A DNA stretch of 64,000 nucleotides from Paenibacillus_D tarimensis_A (GTDB lineage: Bacteria > Bacillota > Bacilli > Paenibacillales > Paenibacillaceae). Each line of letters opens with the position of its first letter. The first letter of the stretch is position 1. The notes beneath the pieces were generated by a model that was given only the letters and a program-made list of their open reading frames with translations, was not told the DNA's origin and made no database searches. Position numbers and translations under genes: made by a program. The stretch covers positions 2,480,001 to 2,544,000 of the forward strand of contig CP166298.1 of NCBI GenBank assembly GCA_041281825.1, read 5' to 3'. Positions 35,234 through 43,514 of the stretch are shown here, piece after piece.

Positions 35234-35252
35234 GGTTTTGCTTCGCAAAACC
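35234..35252 (+). promoter_or_regulatory. Hairpin abutting the ribosome site of the DUF2515 gene
   Basis: GGTTTTGC (35234-35241), loop TTC, GCAAAACC (35245-35252); the AGGAGGGG site begins four bases later. It could modulate translation or be the remnant of a terminator. No T tract. The remaining part of the 34927-35269 gap shows no gene. Confidence 0.4.
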
Positions 35253-35269
35253 TGTAGGAGGGGAGCGGC

Positions 35270-36607
35270 ATGGATCGGGATAAAAGGGGGCGGAAAGGCC
35301 GGGACGGGCGGATTCGGCGTTTGCTCTCGTTTCCGGGGGACATGCTTCGTTATTTGGCAGGGAAATGGAGGGGGCGCTCGCTCTCCAAACGGATGGCGGA
35401 CCGAGCGCATCCGCTGCCGGTCAAGGCGGCCTTAGTCGACGATTTAATTGCCGCGTGGTCAAAGATAACGCCGGACGACGATATCCCGTCCGCTGCGCAC
35501 ATGGAGGCGGCTTTACCGCTGGGGTCGCTGCCGCCTTTGACGCCGCCGGCTTGGGGAGTCACCGCGGAGGAGCGGGCCGTTGTTGCCCGCATTCGGAAGC
35601 AGACGGTCCGCATGAACCGCAATAACGTGACGCGAACGGCTGCGTATCTTGCGTTCTACCGGCGTTATCCCGAGGTGCACTGGGCGTTTCTCGCGCACAT
35701 GGTTTCCCGGAACGGCGGGTGGAATATGACGGACTTGCAGGGCGAGCTCCTGCCGCGGCTTCTGAACCGGCGGCAGCGCGAGGCGACCTTTCAGTTTCTT
35801 GAACGGGCGAATGCGTTGATCTTCGGGGACGCTTATCCACAATTGCTGCTCTATGAAGCGGGGGCCGCATCCGGCCGGGATTTGACGCACCTGCTTCGTT
35901 ACTTCGGCGTGTCGAAATTTATGGAGCCGGTATGGACCCAGTTCCGGAGGAGCCGGGATCCGGTCCCGCTGACGATTGCGCTAATTGTCAACGAACAGCA
36001 TTTTATCGAGCGGCGCGTCGTCCAGCATCCCTATTACCGCAAGGAAGTGCTTGAGACGGCTTTTTTCGGCCTGCAGTCGCTGCTCCAGTTGAATCAGGTT
36101 CTGTTTCCCTATTCGACCGGGAAAGACAATATGAAGCTGAGCGGGATTATTCTCGAGGATTTCAAGGATCTGCGTGAACGCATTGAATTCGGAAAGCGGC
36201 TGTACGCGATGCTCTTCGGCGTGCCGGGCGTACAGCGCGGCGCTTACGCATTCGCCTGCGCCGCCGCCCATACCGGATCGCGCGCCGACTATGCTCCGCA
36301 GCTGTTCACGAGCGTAAGGCATCGGCCGCCGCAGCGCAAATACCGGGAGCGCCTGGAAGGCGGGCGCCTGCGCCCGGGAGCGGAGCCGCTCTACAGTCCG
36401 GAGCTTGCTTTCGCCTGGCCGGACCGGCCCATCCATCCGGCGGAAGAAGGGGATTGGTTCGTCAGCGGGGCGGATGCCGCCGGTTATTTCAAAGACCTCC
36501 CGCTGCCTGCATCGTTCGAAATAACCAACGAATACGCGTTTGCGCTCGGCAAAATCGAGCTGGCCGTGCTTGCCAAAGAGAAGCTAGGTCCGATTGTGCC
36601 GAAATAG
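35270..36607 (+). CDS. DUF2515 family protein (YppC-like)
   Basis: 445 residues. The central part (residues about 95-300) has the conserved NVTRTAAYL, EVHWAFLAHMVSRNGGWNM and FLERANALIFGDAYPQLL stretches of DUF2515, known from Bacillus YppC and lacking an experimentally defined role. The N-terminal 35 residues are very basic. No membrane helix. ATG 35270 follows GTAGGAGGGGAGCGGC. No operon partner: the next gene has its own SOS-type promoter. Confidence 0.8.
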   Translation: MDRDKRGRKGRDGRIRRLLSFPGDMLRYLAGKWRGRSLSKRMADRAHPLPVKAALVDDLIAAWSKITPDDDIPSAAHMEAALPLGSLPPLTPPAWGVTAEERAVVARIRKQTVRMNRNNVTRTAAYLAFYRRYPEVHWAFLAHMVSRNGGWNMTDLQGELLPRLLNRRQREATFQFLERANALIFGDAYPQLLLYEAGAASGRDLTHLLRYFGVSKFMEPVWTQFRRSRDPVPLTIALIVNEQHFIERRVVQHPYYRKEVLETAFFGLQSLLQLNQVLFPYSTGKDNMKLSGIILEDFKDLRERIEFGKRLYAMLFGVPGVQRGAYAFACAAAHTGSRADYAPQLFTSVRHRPPQRKYRERLEGGRLRPGAEPLYSPELAFAWPDRPIHPAEEGDWFVSGADAAGYFKDLPLPASFEITNEYAFALGKIELAVLAKEKLGPIVPK

Positions 36608-36632
36608 CCTTCGGATAAACTTTTTTTTCCTG

Positions 36633-36684
36633 TTGCATCACGAACGCATATTCGGTATATAATAAGGATACGAACGTATATTCT
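36633..36684 (+). promoter_or_regulatory. SOS promoter with two LexA-like boxes
   Basis: TTGCAT (36633-36638) and TATAAT (36658-36663) form a promoter with a long 19-base spacer. LexA-type boxes CGAACGCATATTCG (36641-36654) and CGAACGTATATTCT (36671-36684) lie in the spacer and just after the -10, 30 bases apart. They resemble the Gram-positive CGAAC-N4-GTTCG box with ATTCG in one arm. Binding would block both polymerase contact and clearance. Confidence 0.7.
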
Positions 36685-36700
36685 TATTGGGGATGATCAG

Positions 36701-37954
36701 GTGGAACGCGTCATCATGCTCGCAGATTGTCAATCGTTTTACGCATCGGTCGAGAAAGCGGCGAATCCCGAATACGAGGAGCGTCCCGTCGTTGTGGCGG
36801 GCGATCCGGCGCGACGTTCTGGGATTGTGCTCGCCGCTTGTCCGCTTGCCAAGTCGTTCGGCGTTACGACCGCGGAGCGGCTTGGAGAGGCGCTTGCCAA
36901 ATGTCCGGAGCTCGTCGTTATTCGTCCGCGAATGCAGACCTATATTGACGTATCGCTGAAGATTACGGAAATTTACGAATCGTTTACCGATCTTGTGGAG
37001 CCCTTTTCCATTGACGAGCAATTTCTCGACGTCACCGGCTCGATCGCTTATTTCGGCGAACCGGAGCAGCTTGCCCGTCACATTCAAACGCGCGTAAAGC
37101 TGTTTACGGGGGTATGGACGCGCATCGGCATCGGCCCGAGCAAGATGCTCGCGAAGATGGCGACGGATATATGGGCGAAGAAAAATGAGAGCGGCGTATT
37201 CACCCTGCGCGAATCCGATCTCGAGGACCGGCTGTGGACGCAGCCCGTCGGCAAGATGTTTGGCGTCGGCTCGCGCATGGCCGCGCATTTCAACCGAATG
37301 GACATCCATACGATCGGCGATATCGCGCGGCTGCCGCTGCCCGAGCTGAAGGCGCGGATGCGCCGGCGTCTGGGCAAGAACAGCGACATTCAGGCGGAGC
37401 TCTACTGGCAGACGGCCCGCGGCATCGATCCGAGCCCGGTCAAGCTGGGGACGCATGACCGCCAGAAGGCGGTCGGCCACCAGATGACGCTGCCCAGAGA
37501 TTACGGACTGAAGGAGGAGATCAACGTCATTTTGCTCGAACTGAGCGAAGAGGTATGCCGCCGTTCCCGCGCCAAAGGCTACATGGGGCGCGTCGTCAGC
37601 GCAGGCGCCCAGGGCGCGGATTTCGATCGGCCGACCGGTTTCTTCCGGCAGATGACGCTTCCCGATCCGACGAATATTACGGATGAGGTGTATGAAGCGG
37701 CGCGGACGCTTTTTTATACCCATTGGGACGGGGCGCCGGTGCGCAAAATCGGCGTCGTTCTGTCCGGCCTGACGGATGATGATCACTATCAGTTGACGCT
37801 GTTCGGCAACCGGGAGAAGAAGCGGAGCCTTGGACGGGCGACGGACGAAATCAAAGCCCGCTTCGGCGGCGGGGCGCTGCTGCGGGCGTCGTCGCTGCTC
37901 GAAGCCGCCCAGGCGCGCGAGCGAAATGCGAAGATCGGGGGGCATTACAAATGA
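36701..37954 (+). CDS. Y-family DNA polymerase (UvrX/YqjW-like)
   Basis: 417 residues. MLADCQSFYASVEKA near 6, VLAACPLAKSFGV near 43, and SIDEQFLDVTGS near 103 supply the palm carboxylates (the SIDEQF form is typical of the YqjW/UvrX subgroup). The GPSKMLAKMATDIWAKK thumb near 148 and a little-finger domain after about 240 follow. Error-prone translesion synthesis. GTG 36701 follows GGGGATGATC. Two LexA-like boxes precede it and it is coupled (ATGA) to the next gene. Confidence 0.92.
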   Translation: MERVIMLADCQSFYASVEKAANPEYEERPVVVAGDPARRSGIVLAACPLAKSFGVTTAERLGEALAKCPELVVIRPRMQTYIDVSLKITEIYESFTDLVEPFSIDEQFLDVTGSIAYFGEPEQLARHIQTRVKLFTGVWTRIGIGPSKMLAKMATDIWAKKNESGVFTLRESDLEDRLWTQPVGKMFGVGSRMAAHFNRMDIHTIGDIARLPLPELKARMRRRLGKNSDIQAELYWQTARGIDPSPVKLGTHDRQKAVGHQMTLPRDYGLKEEINVILLELSEEVCRRSRAKGYMGRVVSAGAQGADFDRPTGFFRQMTLPDPTNITDEVYEAARTLFYTHWDGAPVRKIGVVLSGLTDDDHYQLTLFGNREKKRSLGRATDEIKARFGGGALLRASSLLEAAQARERNAKIGGHYK

Positions 37955-38424
37955 GCAAGAAGCTGGAAGACAACGGACGGTGGGAATCGAGCCGGATGAT
38001 GCTGCCCGAGCACAGGGAGCAGTATTTGCAGCGGCGCCGGCCCCAGGCCGGGGAAGGCGGCAAGGCGCAAATCCCCACGAAGGGGGAGCTTGAGCTGATC
38101 CGGGATGCGGTGCTGCTGCCGATGATGCTCAGCGTTGTGGACAAAAATGGCCGTGAAATTGAAGCTTCCTCCTTTTCATTGAAGAGGCTGTACATGACGG
38201 CTACGGGCGTGCTGATGAATCGGATTCACGCCGATCTGGCGCGGGTGAAGAAGGAATTGAAGCAGCGGAATATTAAGGTGTTCGAAGATGAGCGGATTGA
38301 CAGCGGGGTGTACTATCATTTTATTTGCCGCGGATATGAGGATAAGTTTGTGATGCTGCGCGATGTCGTACGTGCCGAAATGAGCGTACGGATCGCCCGG
38401 TATGTGCGGGACGTATTCCGCTAG
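37951..38424 (+). CDS. YolD-like N-terminus fused to a domain shared with a prophage protein
   Basis: 157 residues. Residues about 7-25 (NGRWESSRMMLPEH) resemble the opening of YolD/YqjX proteins that accompany UmuC-like polymerases. The remainder (about 45-157) matches the prophage protein at 60654-61040 along its length: ELELIRDAVLLPMMLSVV against ELELVRDYCILPIMLTIV, MNRIHADLARVKK against MDRIHADLVQVRK, and FICRGYEDKFVMLRDVV against FYCRGYEFPFSLMKAVI. The function of that domain is unknown. The ATGA overlap with the polymerase gene puts it under SOS control. Confidence 0.75.
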   Translation: MSKKLEDNGRWESSRMMLPEHREQYLQRRRPQAGEGGKAQIPTKGELELIRDAVLLPMMLSVVDKNGREIEASSFSLKRLYMTATGVLMNRIHADLARVKKELKQRNIKVFEDERIDSGVYYHFICRGYEDKFVMLRDVVRAEMSVRIARYVRDVFR

Positions 38425-38531
38425 CGGAAAAAGACTTGACCGGAACAATGTCCCTTTCAATCAAACGTCGGTCGATTATAGACGTTGCCGACCATTATTG
38501 CTATAATGAGGATTAACGACAAAAAAATACA

Positions 38532-38632
38532 ACCGCGGGGAGCTGGGGAGGCCGGCTGAGAGGGTATCGCGCATACGATACCGACCCTTGACCTGATCTG
38601 GATAATGCCAGCGTAGGGATGAATGGTGCGGC
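38532..38632 (+). ncRNA. TPP riboswitch (thi box)
   Basis: The conserved thi-box pieces are all present: GCGGGGAGC at 38535-38543, GGCTGAGA at 38554-38561, ACCCTTGACCTGATCTGG at 38584-38601 and TAATGCCAGCGTAGGGA at 38603-38619. They form the pyrimidine- and pyrophosphate-binding arms. CCGC/GCGG at the ends can close P1. It precedes a terminator hairpin and the thiamine-precursor transport genes, so TPP should switch transcription off. Confidence 0.95.
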
Positions 38633-38685
38633 CGTGCGCCTTCCTTGAGAAGAGATGCCGGTGCGCGATAAATCAAGCGACGCAG

Positions 38686-38712
38686 CGTCTCCGGATCGGG
38701 AGGCGTTTTTTT
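38686..38712 (+). terminator. Riboswitch-controlled terminator
   Basis: CGTCTCC (38686-38692) pairs with GGAGGCG (38699-38705), followed by seven T residues. Its position about 65 bases after the aptamer makes it the likely expression platform. Confidence 0.8.
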
Positions 38713-38853
38713 GTTTTCTAAACGAAACTTAGCCGCAAAGACGGCACAGAACCGAGCTGCATTAGAAAGTGCGGCTAGCGGTTCGTGCGGGGCGAAGCCG
38801 TTTACGCTTGTATGTCGAAAATTATAGAGTGGGGCAGGAAGGGGAAAGGCATC

Positions 38854-39885
38854 GTGCAAAACAGAAGTCATTCAGTCAAAAAATGGGGGTTACCGGCGCT
38901 CGCGCTCCTGCTGTTCCTGGCAGGCTGCGGCGGCGGAGGCAAAAATGAAGAAGCGGATAACGGAGCCGCAGGCTCATCGGACAAGCCGCTTACAAAGGTC
39001 CAGGTCGTGCTGGATTGGACGCCGAATACGAATCACACCGGGCTGTATGTGGCCAGAGATAAAGGTTTTTTCGAAAAGAACGGGCTGGATGTCGAAATCA
39101 TTCCGCCAGGCGACGCAGGCGCCGACATCATGGTGGCAACCGGCGACGCCGCGTTCGGCGTCAGCTATCAGGAAGGCGTCACACAGGCGCGCATTCAGGA
39201 TGTGCCGCTTGTGTCGATCGCGGCCGTTATTCAGCACAATACGTCCGGGTTTGCTTCTCCGGCTGACAAGAACATCACATCGCCCGCCGAATTTGAAGGC
39301 AAAACATACGGCGGATGGGGCTCTCCGGTCGAAGAAGCGGTTATTGAATCGTTAATGAAGGATGCCGGAGCCGATATTAGCAAGGTGAATATGATCAGTA
39401 TCGGCGATGCCGATTTCTTCACGGCCGTGAAGAAGGACATCGATTTTGCATGGATTTATTACGCCTGGACCGGTGTCGAAGCGGAACAGCGCGGCGAACC
39501 GATCAACATGCTGTACTTGACGGACTACAGCGACAAGCTGGATTATTATACGCCGGTGCTTGTTACGAACGAGAAAATGATCTCGGACAATCCGGAGCTC
39601 GTGAAAGCTTTCGTGGCGGGAGCCGCGGAGGGGTATCAATTTGCGATCGACAATCCCGAGGAAGCGGCCGAGGTGCTGATCGCCGCCGAGCCGGATCTGA
39701 ACCCGGATCTCGTACGCGCCAGCCAGAAGTGGCTGAGCCCGCGCTACAAGGATGACGCGCCGCGCTGGGGAGAGCAGAAGCGCGAGGTGTGGGCGAACTA
39801 CGCGGAATGGATGCTCGAGCATGAGCTGTTAGAGAAAGAGTTGAATGCGGACAAGGCGTTTACGAACGAATTTTTGCCGAAATAA
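38854..39885 (+). CDS. thiY: Thiamine-pyrimidine-precursor binding lipoprotein ThiY
   Basis: 343 residues. Lipoprotein signal with basic start, hydrophobic core and lipobox LAGC (Cys at about 25), Gly linker, then an NMT1/THI5-like substrate-binding fold: VVLDWTPNTNHTGLYVARDKGFF near 48, ATGDAAFGVSYQEG near 87 and KTYGGWGSPVEEAV near 133. It binds the pyrimidine (HMP or formylaminopyrimidine) for the ABC transporter. GTG 38854 is chosen because AGGAAGGGGAAAGG precedes it and the signal peptide then has normal length. Confidence 0.9.
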   Translation: MQNRSHSVKKWGLPALALLLFLAGCGGGGKNEEADNGAAGSSDKPLTKVQVVLDWTPNTNHTGLYVARDKGFFEKNGLDVEIIPPGDAGADIMVATGDAAFGVSYQEGVTQARIQDVPLVSIAAVIQHNTSGFASPADKNITSPAEFEGKTYGGWGSPVEEAVIESLMKDAGADISKVNMISIGDADFFTAVKKDIDFAWIYYAWTGVEAEQRGEPINMLYLTDYSDKLDYYTPVLVTNEKMISDNPELVKAFVAGAAEGYQFAIDNPEEAAEVLIAAEPDLNPDLVRASQKWLSPRYKDDAPRWGEQKREVWANYAEWMLEHELLEKELNADKAFTNEFLPK

Positions 39886-39932
39886 TGTTGAACACTTCTA
39901 TTTCAGGTTAGGGAGAAGGAAGGGATCGGACA

Positions 39933-40235
39933 ATGGCTGACGCACTGCTCAGCATTCAAATTTTACCTCATACGCCGGGCGGGGAAAGCGTCATCCCGTA
40001 CGTAGACCGGGCGATCGATATCATCAAGGCATCCGAGCTGCCTTATCGCGTGGCCCCGCTGGAAACGACAATAGAAGGCGAGCTCGGCAGGCTGCTCGAC
40101 ATCGTCAAAACGATGAATGAAGCGATGACGGAGATGGGCTGCCCGTCGGTCATCTCGCAAATCAAAATTTATTACAATCCGCAGGACGGTGCGTCTATGG
40201 ACCGGCTGCTGGAGAAATATCCTGATGGACGGTAA
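39933..40235 (+). CDS. Thiamine-binding protein of the YkoF/MTH1187 type
   Basis: 100 residues, ferredoxin-like fold of the DUF77/thiamine-binding family: LLSIQILPHTPGG near 5, YVDRAIDIIKASELPYRVAPLETTIEGEL near 24, and ISQIKIYYNP near 76. The YkoF relative binds HMP/thiamine and belongs to thiamine-precursor uptake systems. It sits between thiY and the permease gene and overlaps the latter by 11 bases, which suggests a cytoplasmic partner of the transporter. Confidence 0.88.
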   Translation: MADALLSIQILPHTPGGESVIPYVDRAIDIIKASELPYRVAPLETTIEGELGRLLDIVKTMNEAMTEMGCPSVISQIKIYYNPQDGASMDRLLEKYPDGR

Positions 40236-41001
40236 GCGGATCAGTCTGTGGCCGCCGGTCATCGCAATGATCGCGTTCCTGCTTGTATGGCAGGGCGCGG
40301 TCTTCGTTTTCGGCCCGGAAACATGGCTCCTGCCCGGCCCGGTCGACGTCGCCCGGGAGGCCGCAGTCATTTGGCCGCGCTTATGGGAGCATACAGCCGC
40401 TACAATCAAGCTGACAGTGCTCGGTTTTGCGGCCGGCGTAATCACGGGAATTGCCGTTGCTGCCATCCTTAGCTTGTTTGCAAGATTAAGAGCGGGTATG
40501 TATCCGCTGCTCATCATGTCGCAAAATGTGCCCGTGATCGTGCTTGGGCCGCTGCTTGTCATGTGGTTCGGGTTCGGACTGTTTCCCAAGGTGCTGCTCA
40601 TTACGCTTATCTGCTTCTTTCCGGTAACGGTCGCGATGCTGACCGGTCTTTCGAACAGCGATCCCCGCCTGATGAACTACATGCAAATGATCGGCGCCGG
40701 CAGATGGGAGATTTTCCGCAGGCTGGAGCTCCCGGGCGCAATTCCTTATCTGTTCTCCGGCATCAAAATTGCCGCGGCTTACAGCGTGACCGGAGCGGTC
40801 GTGGCCGAATGGCTCGGCGGCACAAGCAGAGGAATCAGTTACTTTATTCAACTGTCGTCCAAAGGATTTATGACGGCGAGGGTGTTTGCCGGCGTCTGCA
40901 TTATCATTACGCTCAGCATGCTGCTGTTCGCGATTGTGACGCTGATAGAGCGGCGGTTCATTCGCTGGCGGCCGCGTGAAGGAAAGGAGGACGACCGGTG
41001 A
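40225..41001 (+). CDS. thiX: Thiamine-precursor ABC transporter permease ThiX
   Basis: 258 residues, six membrane helices. A BPD_transp_1 permease; the EAA-type cytoplasmic loop near residue 140-165 reads MQMIGAGRWEIFRRLELPGAIPYLFSGIKIA. ATG 40225 follows GGAG and lies inside the preceding gene; the frame extends to 40189. The stop overlaps the ATPase gene by GTGA. Confidence 0.9.
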   Translation: MDGKRISLWPPVIAMIAFLLVWQGAVFVFGPETWLLPGPVDVAREAAVIWPRLWEHTAATIKLTVLGFAAGVITGIAVAAILSLFARLRAGMYPLLIMSQNVPVIVLGPLLVMWFGFGLFPKVLLITLICFFPVTVAMLTGLSNSDPRLMNYMQMIGAGRWEIFRRLELPGAIPYLFSGIKIAAAYSVTGAVVAEWLGGTSRGISYFIQLSSKGFMTARVFAGVCIIITLSMLLFAIVTLIERRFIRWRPREGKEDDR

Positions 41002-41777
41002 CATATGCATTGGAAGTGAAGGGGCTGCGAAAGCGGTTCGGCCGCGGCGGCAAGCAAGCGGATGTGCTTGGAGACGTATCGCTTCATGTTGCGGAGGGAG
41101 AGTTTGTCTCATTAATCGGTCCGAGCGGAAGCGGCAAGAGCACGCTGTTTCAGCTGATCGGCGGTCTGGAGCGGCCGGATGCGGGAGAGATCCGGATTGA
41201 CGGCAGAGCGACTGAAGGCGAGAGAGGGCTGATCGCTTATATGCCGCAGCAGCCGTCGCTCATGCCTTGGCTCACGGTGGCCGGCAACGTCGAGCTTGCC
41301 CTTGAGGTTGCCGGTATCACACGGGAGGAAGCCCGCAGACTGTCGTCGGAATGGCTCGCGCGTATCGGACTGGCGGATTATGCCGGGCAATATCCGCATG
41401 TGCTGTCCGGAGGCATGCAGCAGCGGGTGTCGTTTCTGCGGGCGCTGCTTACTCCGCGCCATCTGATGTGCCTCGACGAACCGTTCGGCGCGCTCGATGC
41501 GCTCACACGCATGCAGATGCAGCAGTGGCTGCTTTCGCTCTGGGAGGCGAACCGGCGGTCCGTGCTTTTTGTCACGCACAGCATAGAGGAAGCGCTTTTG
41601 TTGTCCGACCGGATCGTTGTGCTGTCGGCGCCCCCGGCAGTCGTATTGCACGAGTTTCGGGTACCGTTTGAACGGCCGCGCGGCGAAGCGCTGTGGACGG
41701 ATTCGGCGTTCAACAGGATGAAGCGGGAGATTTATGAGCTCCTGCGGCCGCGAGAGACTGAAACAGCCGTGCCTTAA
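40998..41777 (+). CDS. thiZ: Thiamine-precursor ABC transporter ATPase ThiZ
   Basis: 259 residues. Walker A GPSGSGKST near 40, Q-loop YMPQQPSLMPW near 81, signature LSGGMQQR near 137, Walker B LMCLDEPFGALD near 157 and switch His in FVTHSIEEAL near 192. The nitrate/taurine-type ATPase subgroup, consistent with a ThiXYZ system. GTG 40998 follows AAGGAGGACG. Confidence 0.92.
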   Translation: MTYALEVKGLRKRFGRGGKQADVLGDVSLHVAEGEFVSLIGPSGSGKSTLFQLIGGLERPDAGEIRIDGRATEGERGLIAYMPQQPSLMPWLTVAGNVELALEVAGITREEARRLSSEWLARIGLADYAGQYPHVLSGGMQQRVSFLRALLTPRHLMCLDEPFGALDALTRMQMQQWLLSLWEANRRSVLFVTHSIEEALLLSDRIVVLSAPPAVVLHEFRVPFERPRGEALWTDSAFNRMKREIYELLRPRETETAVP

Positions 41778-41809
41778 GCTTCCGCACAGCATAAAGGAGT
41801 GAATGGACA

Positions 41810-42631
41810 TTGCGCGCGCATCGGGAGGAAGGCGTTATTGACGCCCATCTTCATATCGATTTGTATGACGAGCGGGAGCAGGAGAAGCTGCTTGATGAAG
41901 CATTTAAGGCGGGGGTTGAGGCGGTTGTGGCCGTATCGATGCATCTGGCGTCATGCATGCGAAACCGCGAGCTTGCACAGCGGTTTAAGGGACGGGTGAT
42001 GCCGGCTTACGGATTTCACCCGGAGCAGCCGCTGCCTCCCGCCGAAGAGCAGGAAGCGTTGCTCGGCTGGATTCGCGCGCGGCACCGGGCAGGAGAGCGG
42101 TTCGCCATTGGAGAGGTAGGCTTGCCGTACTATACCCGAACCGGAGCCGCAGCAGCCGGCGAGCCGTTCGATGAGGCGCCTTATATTGCACTGCTGGAAC
42201 GGTTCGTTGCGATGGCGGCGGAACTGGACCGGCCGATTGCGCTGCATGCCGTCTACGAGGATGCGGATAAGGCCTGCGATTTACTGGAGCGGCATGGCGT
42301 GAAACGCGCCCATTTTCATTGGTTCAAGGGATCGCCGAAAACGATGAGGCGGATGATTGCGAAGGGTTACCGGATTTCCGTTACTCCGGATGTCGCATAC
42401 GAGCCGGAAATCCGGGCGATTGTCAGCCAATATCCGCTGGAACTGATGATGGCGGAAACGGACGGACCGTGGCCGTTCGAAGGACCGTACGAGGGAAGGC
42501 GGACTTGTCCCGCGATGGTACGGGATGTTGCGGCGTCAATTGCGAAGTTAAAAGGACTGCCGCTCAAGGAGACGTTACGTGCGATCCGTAACCAGACGGC
42601 GTCCTTCTATTTTGATGAAGGACGGCATTGA
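41810..42631 (+). CDS. TatD-like metal-dependent hydrolase in the thiamine operon
   Basis: 273 residues. Metal ligands of a TatD/amidohydrolase barrel are in place: DAHLH near 11, the GEVGLPYYTR loop near 101 (Glu), ALHAVYEDA near 145 (His), RAHFHWFKG near 165 (His) and MAETDGPWPF near 218 (Asp). TTG 41810 is preceded by AAAGGAGTG. In other Bacilli the thiXYZ genes lie with ylmB, an amidohydrolase that deformylates the salvaged pyrimidine; this protein could do that job here, but a general TatD nuclease role is equally possible. Confidence 0.85.
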   Translation: MRAHREEGVIDAHLHIDLYDEREQEKLLDEAFKAGVEAVVAVSMHLASCMRNRELAQRFKGRVMPAYGFHPEQPLPPAEEQEALLGWIRARHRAGERFAIGEVGLPYYTRTGAAAAGEPFDEAPYIALLERFVAMAAELDRPIALHAVYEDADKACDLLERHGVKRAHFHWFKGSPKTMRRMIAKGYRISVTPDVAYEPEIRAIVSQYPLELMMAETDGPWPFEGPYEGRRTCPAMVRDVAASIAKLKGLPLKETLRAIRNQTASFYFDEGRH

Positions 42632-42698
42632 CGGTTTATCGTCGCATATGCTACGCTCGTTGGGATAATCAGGAATTCCGGAGAGGAGCGGGCGAAAT

Positions 42699-43514
42699 AT
42701 GCTGTATGACCGGGAGTTGTTGACGCTGGCCAGGGAAGCGGCGGTCCTCGCTGCCAAGGGCGCAGGCGCAATCATTAAGGAACGGTTCCTTCACGCGCAT
42801 ACCGTGACATGGAAGGGCGAGGAAGGCGATCTGGTAACCGAAGTGGACGGATTATCGGAGGCCTATATTTTGGACAGACTGCAGACGGTTTTCCCCGATC
42901 ACGCCATACGAAGCGAGGAAACCGGCTGGAACGGGATCGAAAATGATTGGCTCTGGCTTGTCGACCCGCTCGACGGCACGAACAATTATGCGATCGGTCT
43001 GCCGGTATTCGGCGTGTCGCTGACGTTGATCCGGAACAATGAACCGATGCTCGGCGTCATTTACGAACCGATATTGGACAGATTGTATATTGCCGAGAAG
43101 GGCCGGGGAGCGGATCTGAACGGGGAGAGAATGAAACCTGTTGTTGACGGTAAACCGGCGCGGAAGATGACGGTCGGCTGGATTCAAGGTCACCATGTGC
43201 AGAAAAAGCAGGAAGCGACTTCGCTGAAGCACAATCTGGATAACAGCTTTAAACGCGTGCTTCGGCTGTGGGCGCCAACGATGCAGTGGAGCGCTCTGGC
43301 GCGCGGCGAGCTCGACGGCATTGTTCTTTATGACTCCGAAGGGGACGATCTGTATTCGGGCATATTGCTCGCCCGCGAAGCGGGTGCGGTCATTGAAGAT
43401 TATGAAGGCCGGCCTTTTGAGGGAATGAATCCGGAGCCGTACATTATCGCCGCGCATCCCTCAAATATCGGAACGGTCCGGGATGCGGTGAGAAGAGCGA
43501 TCCAAACCGGCTAA
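42699..43514 (+). CDS. Inositol-monophosphatase family phosphatase
   Basis: 271 residues. Metal-binding motifs: EEGDLVTEVD near 46, SEETGWNG near 70, WLVDPLDGTNNY near 86, and a later LWAPTMQWSALARGELDG near 190 with EGDDLYSGILLAREAG near 213 (the usual WD..AG region is varied). Substrate unknown; may act on sugar phosphates or, given the place after a thiamine operon, another monophosphate. ATG 42699 follows GGAGAGGAG; 67 bases separate it from the TatD gene without an obvious terminator. Confidence 0.87.
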   Translation: MLYDRELLTLAREAAVLAAKGAGAIIKERFLHAHTVTWKGEEGDLVTEVDGLSEAYILDRLQTVFPDHAIRSEETGWNGIENDWLWLVDPLDGTNNYAIGLPVFGVSLTLIRNNEPMLGVIYEPILDRLYIAEKGRGADLNGERMKPVVDGKPARKMTVGWIQGHHVQKKQEATSLKHNLDNSFKRVLRLWAPTMQWSALARGELDGIVLYDSEGDDLYSGILLAREAGAVIEDYEGRPFEGMNPEPYIIAAHPSNIGTVRDAVRRAIQTG

